Below, piece after piece: positions 1 to 5,211 of a stretch of DNA of 9,142 nucleotides (position 1 is the first letter of the stretch; every line of letters starts with the position of its first letter). Origin of the DNA: Pseudomonadota bacterium (lineage in GTDB: Bacteria; Pseudomonadota; Alphaproteobacteria; Rhizobiales; Hyphomicrobiaceae); NCBI GenBank assembly GCA_023428365.1, contig JAEYYQ010000103.1, positions 1-9,142 of the forward strand. The letters run 5' to 3'. The notes below the pieces were generated by a model. The model was given only the letters and a program-made list of their open reading frames with translations, was not told the DNA's origin and made no database searches. The translations under genes and the position numbers were made by a program.

Positions 1-1
1 A

Positions 2-1042
2 TTTGTTTATTGGGGCTATGAAAACGCCGGCAGCATGCTGGACCTGCACGGCTACACGCGCGCCGCAAAGGCGATGGGGCACGAGGTCTTCATCTATGGC
101 CCGCCCAACGCCTCGTTCGCGGCCAACTACACGCAGGACTTGTCCAACGCTGATGCCGTTGTCTTCGTTGTCGAGTGGACGACGGAACTGCAATTCGGTG
201 ATCGTCTCGACTGGGTGCGGCTGCTGACATCGGTGCCACGCGAGCGCCGTGTCGTGATCGATTGCGATGGTGCTTATAACGAGCCGATCACGTTCAACGG
301 CGACTACAATCACAAGACGCCGGAATCGAGTGCGCGCTGGATCGCCGTGTGCGACAGCATTTCCGACAAGATCTGCCAGCCGACATTCAAGCCGCAGCGG
401 CCGAACGTGCGGCCGTTCCTGTTCCACATCTACGATCCGGATTGGGAGGCACCGCTGGACTTCTCCAACAAGGAGTTCAGCATGATCTACGTCGGCCACA
501 CCAAGTTTCGCTGGCGGGGGATGTCGCGCGTGTTGAAGGCAATCGAGCCGGTCCGCGAAAAGGTGGGCCGTATCGGGCTGGTCGGCGAGGGTTGGGATGC
601 GCCGCTCGAATGGACCGAATGGAAAGAAATCCGCGACGACTATTACGTCGATCGCGAGTATTTGAAAAAACTTCGGGTCGAGACGCTGCCGGCTATTCCC
701 TACAAGCAAGTTCCCGAAACGATGAGCAAGGCGGTGTTCAATCCGGTCATGTATCGCCCGCTGTTCGAACGGCTCGATATGGTGACATGCCGGACGTTCG
801 AAACGCCAGCAGCAGGCACCATCCCACTGTTCATTCTGGAACCCGAATACGTTCGCAACGTCTACGGTGATGCTGCCGAGCAGCTCGTTCTGGCGGGCGA
901 GCATCCGGAAGACAAGATCGCGGATGTGATTGAGCGGCCTGCGCACTACGCGGGGATCGTGCAGGACATCCGACGCGACTTCGCTCAACGCCACACGCCC
1001 GAAGCACGCCTGGCTGAGCTGATCCGGATCATCGAGGAATAG
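2..1042 (+). CDS. CgeB-like GT-B glycosyltransferase, 5' partial
   Basis: The open frame continues to the window edge, and the residues before the first internal ATG (position 35) read FVYWGYENAGS. This looks like the first beta strand of a Rossmann fold, so the true start is upstream and 346 codons are visible. The early HGYTRAAKAMGHEV stretch is typical of the N-terminal half of GT-B glycosyltransferases. The C-terminal part contains CRTFETPAAGTIPLFI followed by an acidic segment and helices, the signature of the CgeB/Glyco_trans_1_2 type C-terminal domain that holds the nucleotide-sugar. It should transfer a sugar from an activated donor to an unknown acceptor in the cytoplasm. No signal peptide or membrane segment is visible in the part present. 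The stop codon lies two bases before the GH39-like gene, so the two are probably co-transcribed. The fold-level call is firm; donor and acceptor are unknown. Confidence 0.75.
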   Translation, partial: FVYWGYENAGSMLDLHGYTRAAKAMGHEVFIYGPPNASFAANYTQDLSNADAVVFVVEWTTELQFGDRLDWVRLLTSVPRERRVVIDCDGAYNEPITFNGDYNHKTPESSARWIAVCDSISDKICQPTFKPQRPNVRPFLFHIYDPDWEAPLDFSNKEFSMIYVGHTKFRWRGMSRVLKAIEPVREKVGRIGLVGEGWDAPLEWTEWKEIRDDYYVDREYLKKLRVETLPAIPYKQVPETMSKAVFNPVMYRPLFERLDMVTCRTFETPAAGTIPLFILEPEYVRNVYGDAAEQLVLAGEHPEDKIADVIERPAHYAGIVQDIRRDFAQRHTPEARLAELIRIIEE

Positions 1043-1044
1043 CC

Positions 1045-2415
1045 ATGGGCGTCGCGGAGATGGCTGCCGTGAATGGGGACAGACTCTCTCTGCCAGGTCG
1101 TGCACCGCAACAGCGGATGCAGCTGCGCTATGGTTTCAACGAAATCTACGGTTGGTGGCACCTCTCGGCCGGGCCGTACCGTGAGGAGGTGCAGCGTCGT
1201 TTGCGGCTGATGAATACATCGGTCGTGCGCGTGTTTGTGTTCGATCAGCCGGTACCGGATCCGGTGAAAAACTGGAGCGCATTCGCCGGATGCCTGCAGG
1301 CCATTCTCGACATCGGCGCACGTCCGATGGTGACATTCGCCAAATTCCAGCCGCCTTATGACAGTCCTGCGGGCATTCGCGATTTCGTCTCGCGCAGCAC
1401 GGATGTTGTGTGGGGATGCCTCGAGCAATGGGGTGGCGATGTTGTTCGAGATTGGTACTGGGGGATCTGGAACGAGCCGAACAACCTCATCATCGGTGGC
1501 GATCTGACCTTCGCCCAGTACCGGAATATTTATGAAGCGGTGACGGTGCCGATTTATGAGCTACTGGAACCGCATCTTGCAGGTGAGAAAGCTCGTATTG
1601 GTGGCCCAGCAATCGACGGCACGCACCGCGCCTACTGGCTCGATTGGATTGCGCGCCTCGTGCACGAGGTTGATGATCGGCTCGTCGGTTTTGCCTCGTG
1701 GCACCGCTACGGCGATTGGCGTCCGGCTGTTTCGAGCGAAAGCCTCGCGCTCGAAATGTGGGGATCGCCCGACTCTCCGAACGGTCCGCTGTTCGAGGAT
1801 CTCCTGATGGCCCAAACGCCGACCTATGAGGCGCGTGCGCGAAGTGTGGCGCGGATTCTCAAAGGGCGGGACATTGAGAATGTGTGCGGCGAGTTGAATA
1901 CGATCTCGCATCACGAGCACTATTATACGCTTGGCATGAACCAGAATGTATTGGGCGCCGCGTATTACGCCTCAGCATTGATTCATCTGCTGCGTGGTGG
2001 CGCGGATCTGGAGCTGCGTTGGACGGCTACGGCGCATACGGATGCTTATGGTTTGATCACCAAGGAAGGCAACCCGATGCCTGCGGGTTTGGCCAAGCAG
2101 CTCTTTGTCCAGCATGTCCGCTATAGCGATCTCGTGCATTTTCCGGCGAACCGACTCGATGAACCAGATGTTGATTGCGTCGTCAGTTCTGACGGTGACG
2201 GTCGGCTCAGCGGGGTGTTTGTGAACACGGCGTCCCATCGGACTACGTTGCGGCCCGGTGATTGGGATGAGCGGTTGCAAACCGGGACGACGGTTCTGTG
2301 GCTGGATGCCAGCACGGGCGATGCCGTGCGGGCGGCGCCATTTGAGGGAGCGGTGACTCTGGAAGGCTATGGTCTTGCAGTTGTCACCAATGCAATCGAT
2401 ACCGTCGTGGACTAG
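1045..2415 (+). CDS. GH39-like (clan GH-A) glycoside hydrolase
   Basis: This 456-residue protein has a (beta/alpha)8 glycosidase pattern. GFNEIYGWW at about 30-38 begins the barrel. WNEPN at 142-146 carries the expected acid/base Glu144, and GELN at 282-285 supplies a candidate nucleophile Glu283, about 140 residues later as expected for clan GH-A. The segment from about 370 to the end looks like the small beta-sandwich that follows the barrel in GH39 beta-xylosidases. No signal peptide is seen, so it is predicted to act in the cytoplasm, perhaps on an intracellular glycan or oligosaccharide. The ATG at 1045 is preceded by GAGGA (1034-1038) at a 6-nt spacing, and the gene follows the glycosyltransferase after only two bases, supporting one operon. 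The family call is by motif and layout. GH39 members act on xylosides, iduronides and other sugars, and the substrate here is unknown. Another clan GH-A family is possible. Confidence 0.75.
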   Translation: MGVAEMAAVNGDRLSLPGRAPQQRMQLRYGFNEIYGWWHLSAGPYREEVQRRLRLMNTSVVRVFVFDQPVPDPVKNWSAFAGCLQAILDIGARPMVTFAKFQPPYDSPAGIRDFVSRSTDVVWGCLEQWGGDVVRDWYWGIWNEPNNLIIGGDLTFAQYRNIYEAVTVPIYELLEPHLAGEKARIGGPAIDGTHRAYWLDWIARLVHEVDDRLVGFASWHRYGDWRPAVSSESLALEMWGSPDSPNGPLFEDLLMAQTPTYEARARSVARILKGRDIENVCGELNTISHHEHYYTLGMNQNVLGAAYYASALIHLLRGGADLELRWTATAHTDAYGLITKEGNPMPAGLAKQLFVQHVRYSDLVHFPANRLDEPDVDCVVSSDGDGRLSGVFVNTASHRTTLRPGDWDERLQTGTTVLWLDASTGDAVRAAPFEGAVTLEGYGLAVVTNAIDTVVD

Positions 2416-2417
2416 AC

Positions 2418-2443
2418 CGCGGGTGGCCGACGGCCGACCTGTG
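2418..2443 (+). terminator. GC-rich hairpin just after the GH39-like gene
   Basis: Starting three bases after the stop codon, the sequence can fold into a stem of about 11 pairs with a 3-nt loop (2429-2431), two G-T wobbles and one bulged G at 2436. The core pairs GGCC 2425-2428 with GGCC 2432-2435, and GGT 2422-2424 with ACC 2437-2439. No T run follows, so it is not a classical intrinsic terminator. It may act as a weak or Rho-assisted stop, or protect the mRNA 3' end. It is the main structure in the 84-bp gap. Confidence 0.3.
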
Positions 2444-2487
2444 AGGATTGGAAGTGTGGACGTTCGTGCAAAACACTGCGCGAGTGC

Positions 2488-2494
2488 GAGGAGG
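2488..2494 (+). promoter_or_regulatory. Strong Shine-Dalgarno deciding a GTG start
   Basis: GAGGAGG lies 5 nt before the GTG at 2500. This near-consensus ribosome binding site fixes the start of the SPFH gene, whose first codon is not ATG. Confidence 0.8.
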
Positions 2495-2499
2495 CAGAG

Positions 2500-3060
2500 G
2501 TGGATAAGGCATTCGGCTGGATCGGGGAGATCTTCCAGACTCTCCTGCGGTTCATACCCTGGCTCGTGATCGTGCCGGCGACGCACGGTGGCGTTGCATT
2601 TGTACACGGTCATCGCATCAAGGAGTGGAAGCCAGGGCTGCACTTCTATTGGCCGGTTGCCACCACCTACAAACTCATTGCCACGGTTCGACAAACGCAG
2701 ATGGTCAAATCGCGTGTTGTGATGAGCAAGGACCTGCAGACGGTCATCGTTGGCGCGCTCGTGACCTACTATATCGACGACGTCGTCGCGGCGCTGGCAA
2801 AGGTCGCCGATCTGCCGTCCGATATCATGGAGCGTTCGATGGAAGCCATTCTCGCTCTCGTCTCCGAGATGACAGTCGAGGAGGTGCAGGCCGATCGCAT
2901 CGCGTTCAACCGAATGCTGACCGAACGCGTTGGTTACGCCCTTAACGGTTATGGCGTTCAGATCATCCAATCGCAGCTGACCGAGTACGCGCCGGCCCAG
3001 GCGTTTGTCATCAACGGTCATGCCGCCGTCGGAAACTACAACCTCTGGACGGGCTTCTAA
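2500..3060 (+). CDS. Short SPFH/Band 7 (stomatin/prohibitin-like) protein
   Basis: The gene encodes 186 residues. Residues 11-27 (IFQTLLRFIPWLVIVPA) are hydrophobic with one Arg and probably form the membrane-inserting N-terminal segment. The Band 7 hallmarks follow: HGGVAFVHG at 29-37, KPGLHFYWPV at 44-53, a stretch on switching to VRTQ-like strands at about 60-75, and a helix-rich part with VSEMTVEEVQADR at about 121-133. The last strand includes YGVQIIQSQLTEY at 151-163. SPFH proteins form large membrane-associated oligomers that act as scaffolds or bind proteases. This one ends soon after the domain and lacks the long C-terminal coiled coil of flotillins and many slipins. The GTG start is supported by GAGGAGG 5 nt upstream. 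It is the last gene of the left block and converges on the PLP-enzyme gene with a 21-bp gap. Its partner is unknown. Confidence 0.8.
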   Translation: MDKAFGWIGEIFQTLLRFIPWLVIVPATHGGVAFVHGHRIKEWKPGLHFYWPVATTYKLIATVRQTQMVKSRVVMSKDLQTVIVGALVTYYIDDVVAALAKVADLPSDIMERSMEAILALVSEMTVEEVQADRIAFNRMLTERVGYALNGYGVQIIQSQLTEYAPAQAFVINGHAAVGNYNLWTGF

Positions 3061-3081
3061 GCAGCGCCCAAGACAATCCGT

Positions 3082-4329
3082 CTAGTACGTCGCCTTCAGG
3101 CTTGATCCTTGTTCGCCGGATTGGCGAACAACACCGACGGCCGCGTGCACGTCGCTCAGATAGGTGTCGAGTTCCGGAGCGTGGATCATCGACATCATGC
3201 GATGAATACCTTTCGGCTTTTGCACGAGGCCCGGGATCCAGCCCTTCTCCGACATCACTTCAGCGACGCGAAAAACGTCGAGTTCGTCAGACCCATAGGC
3301 CACAATCGACAAGTGAGGATTGCCGAGAATCTTCAGCCCGGGAATGTCGGCGATGCCGGCTTTATAGGCGTCGATAAAACTCATCAGATCCTGCGCGATC
3401 TTCTTGTATCCCTCGATGCCGAGGAACTGAAACGCCGCCCACGCCGCAGCGACGCCACCCGCTGGACGGGTGCCGACAATCGTTGACGTTTGGAAACGAC
3501 CGTTCGGCCATTCATCGAAGGAGAAGTTGTGGAACTCCGCATGCGCAGGCGTGCGGTAGAACACGGTGGATGCCGGTTTCGGACAGAAGCCGAATTTGTG
3601 CAGATCGGCGGATATCGAGCTGACAGCCGGAACCGAGAAATCGAAATCGGGAATGTCACGGCCGATCATGCGCACGAACGGAGCGAGATAGCCACCGACG
3701 CAAGCGTCGACATGGAGCCATAGCCCACGACGTTCCGCGAGTGTGCCCAATTCAGATATCGGGTCGATCGCGCCGTATGGAAAGCTCGGCGCTGAGCCTA
3801 CGATCATGATGGTATCAGTATCGATCAGAGCTTCCATTGCGGCCGCGTCGGCTCGGAGGTCGGCACCGACCGGTGCTCGGCGAACAGTAAGATCCATCAG
3901 TCGGGCAGCTTTATTGAACGCCGGGTGCGCCGATTCCGCGGCGACGATGTTCCCGCGGTGTGTTGGGTTCCCGCGATCTTTCCGAGCTTTGTCACGGCAG
4001 GCCTGAACAGCCTGAATGATGCTCTCCGTGCCGCCGGTCGTCATGAAACCCTGACCGCTATCCGGCGCATTGAAAAGGCCAAGCGCCATCCCGATGACGT
4101 CGTCTTCCATGCGCTTTACGCTGAGAAAAGCGCGCTTCGCCCCGAGCGCATTCTCCGTGAAGAATTCAAAAAAGGCGCTGCGGCCGACGTCGTAGAGTTC
4201 ATCGGTAGCTTTGAAAACGTAGAGCGGTACGCGCCCATTCTGCCAGTCGGCGTCACCCCGTTTCATTTCTCGCATTTCTGCGAGAATGGCGTCCTTGCTC
4301 CGTCCCGTTGTTGGAAGCTTCGCACGCAT
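3082..4329 (-). CDS. PLP-dependent lyase/decarboxylase, S1P-lyase-like
   Basis: This is a fold-type I PLP enzyme of the group II decarboxylase family, 415 residues from the chosen start. TTGGTES at 97-103 is the cofactor phosphate loop, and His135 in AESAHPAF should stack on the ring. HVDACVGGYLAPF contains Asp208, which should bind the pyridine nitrogen, and SADLHKFG contains Lys245, the Schiff-base lysine. GSAPSFPYGAIDPI, the LSVKRMEDDVIGM region and DEWPNGRFQTSTIVGTRPAGG resemble sphingosine-1-phosphate lyases more than classical glutamate decarboxylases. There is no membrane anchor, so it is cytosolic. The ATG at 4329 is preferred because GAAAGG precedes it by 9 nt and RSKDAILAEM then falls at the usual N-terminus. 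A TTG at 4392 would add 21 poorly matching residues without a ribosome site. The gene is divergent from the IclR regulator. Substrate is unknown: retro-aldol cleavage of a phospho-amino alcohol or amino-acid decarboxylation are both possible. Confidence 0.85.
   Translation of the reverse strand: MRAKLPTTGRSKDAILAEMREMKRGDADWQNGRVPLYVFKATDELYDVGRSAFFEFFTENALGAKRAFLSVKRMEDDVIGMALGLFNAPDSGQGFMTTGGTESIIQAVQACRDKARKDRGNPTHRGNIVAAESAHPAFNKAARLMDLTVRRAPVGADLRADAAAMEALIDTDTIMIVGSAPSFPYGAIDPISELGTLAERRGLWLHVDACVGGYLAPFVRMIGRDIPDFDFSVPAVSSISADLHKFGFCPKPASTVFYRTPAHAEFHNFSFDEWPNGRFQTSTIVGTRPAGGVAAAWAAFQFLGIEGYKKIAQDLMSFIDAYKAGIADIPGLKILGNPHLSIVAYGSDELDVFRVAEVMSEKGWIPGLVQKPKGIHRMMSMIHAPELDTYLSDVHAAVGVVRQSGEQGSSLKATY
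3109..3131. terminator. Perfect 9-bp inverted repeat between convergent genes
   Basis: TTGTTCGCC (3109-3117) and GGCGAACAA (3123-3131) are exact reverse complements separated by 5 nt. The repeat lies within the last codons of the minus-strand PLP enzyme gene, 48 nt past the stop of the + strand SPFH gene. It would form the same hairpin in both transcripts. No T tract follows on either strand, so if it ends transcription it is not a classical intrinsic terminator. Confidence 0.4.
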
Positions 4330-4391
4330 GCCGAATGGCCTTTCAAAAATGGGATTTGACGCAGAGAAGCACTTGCGCCTAGATTTCGTCA
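4330..4391. promoter_or_regulatory. Divergent promoter/operator region between the PLP enzyme gene and iclR
   Basis: These 62 bases separate the two divergent starts and should hold the controls for both. TTGACG at 4356-4361 could be a -35 box for the IclR gene, with a weak -10 TAGATT at 4380-4385 after an 18-nt spacer. That would start transcription almost at the ATG (4392), fitting the lack of a Shine-Dalgarno sequence there. CGTCAA at 4387-4392 is its inverted copy, so the TTGACG/CGTCAA pair forms a 6-bp inverted repeat with a 25-nt centre that could be an operator or a mirror-image -35. IclR-family proteins commonly control divergent neighbours from such regions. Promoter boxes are by eye only. 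Confidence 0.45.
4339..4344 (-). promoter_or_regulatory. Ribosome binding site deciding the PLP-enzyme start
   Basis: The minus strand reads GAAAGG here, 9 nt before the ATG whose first base is 4329. It favours this ATG over the in-frame TTG at 4392, which has no comparable site. Confidence 0.5.
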
Positions 4392-5192
4392 ATGGCGAAC
4401 ATCAGTTCTCGTATGTCGAATAAAACGCGATCGGGTCTCAACAGCGGATTGGATGTGCTCGAGCTGCTGGCGAAGCAGAGAGCCGGTGCGACGCTTACGG
4501 AAATTGCAACTGCACTCGGCATGTCAAAATCCGGAGTGCACAGCCTCCTGGGAACACTTTCGGAACGCGGTTTTGTCGAGCGCGACGAATCTGGAGGCTA
4601 TTATCTCGGTCTGAAAGCCTGGGAAATTGGTTGCGGCGTTCCCAAGATCGATATCGGCCGGTTGTCCGCACCGCATATGATCCAGCTGGTCCGCCAGATT
4701 TCAGAGGGCGCGATCCTCGGTATTCTCGACGGCCCGGATGTCATTTACGCGCATTTGGTCGAAAGCCCGCAGCCGGTTCGTGTTCACGCGGAACTCGGCG
4801 ATCGCATCCCGGCCCATTGGACATCGACGGGATTGGCGCTGTTGTCGGCACTTCCGAACGATGAAGTCAGGATGCTGCTGCCGACGAAACTGCAACCGAG
4901 AACCGAGCAGACACTAACGGACATCGAGCAATTGCTTCGCGAGCTTCAACGGGTTCGCACACGCGGCTACGCAATCAATCGCGGCGGATGGCGGGTGGAT
5001 GTCGGGGGCGTCGCCGCGCCGGTGCTGGCACAGGACGGGCGACCCGTCGCAGCGGTTTGTGTCGCGGCCCCCATTTATCGGATGACGAAATCCTGGATGA
5101 CGACGGTATGTCCTTCGCTGCAGATCTGTGTGGACCGTATCGGCAAGGCGCTCCAGATCGCCCCCCAAGTCGCCCGAGGATTCGTCGCATAA
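4392..5192 (+). CDS. IclR-family transcriptional regulator
   Basis: The 266-residue protein has the standard two-domain IclR layout. The N-terminal winged helix-turn-helix covers about residues 17-75, with TLTEIATALGMSKSGVHSLL at 34-53 as the HTH and a GGYYLGLKAWEIG wing and linker. The C-terminal effector domain covers about 88-255 and includes the family-typical GYAINRGGWRVDVGGVAAPV (192-211) and a following beta strand PVAAVCVAAP. Such proteins bind a small catabolic substrate or intermediate and repress or activate nearby genes. It is divergent from the PLP enzyme gene and 19 nt upstream of hyuA, so it probably controls both. No good Shine-Dalgarno precedes the ATG at 4392. The ATG at 4413 (residue 8) is an alternative start that keeps the whole HTH. 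The ligand is unknown. Confidence 0.92.
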   Translation: MANISSRMSNKTRSGLNSGLDVLELLAKQRAGATLTEIATALGMSKSGVHSLLGTLSERGFVERDESGGYYLGLKAWEIGCGVPKIDIGRLSAPHMIQLVRQISEGAILGILDGPDVIYAHLVESPQPVRVHAELGDRIPAHWTSTGLALLSALPNDEVRMLLPTKLQPRTEQTLTDIEQLLRELQRVRTRGYAINRGGWRVDVGGVAAPVLAQDGRPVAAVCVAAPIYRMTKSWMTTVCPSLQICVDRIGKALQIAPQVARGFVA

Positions 5193-5211
5193 AACAGGTC
5201 AAAAACAACGC

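Noticed and set aside
1254..1265. 12-bp perfect palindrome ACCGGATCCGGT
   Set aside because: Falls within the GH39-like coding sequence, has no spacer or partner site, and such short palindromes are expected by chance in GC-rich DNA.
1972..3021. Long antisense open frame (349 codons) over the GH39-like and SPFH genes
   Set aside because: It spans two well-supported genes and their gap. Its product is rich in His and Arg with no recognisable domain, as expected for a shadow frame in GC-rich DNA.
3925..4359. Plus-strand open frame opposite the PLP enzyme gene
   Set aside because: The opposite strand encodes the conserved N-terminal half of a PLP enzyme, so this is a complementary-strand artefact.
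4330..4392. N-terminal extension of the PLP enzyme from a TTG at 4392
   Set aside because: No ribosome site precedes the TTG, the 21 added residues do not fit the family, and the ATG at 4329 has GAAAGG at a usable spacing.
5128..5211. Upstream ATG for hyuA at 5128
   Set aside because: It would overlap the end of iclR by 65 bases, and the added residues are unlike HyuA N-termini, which begin a few residues before the GVDVGGTFTD loop.
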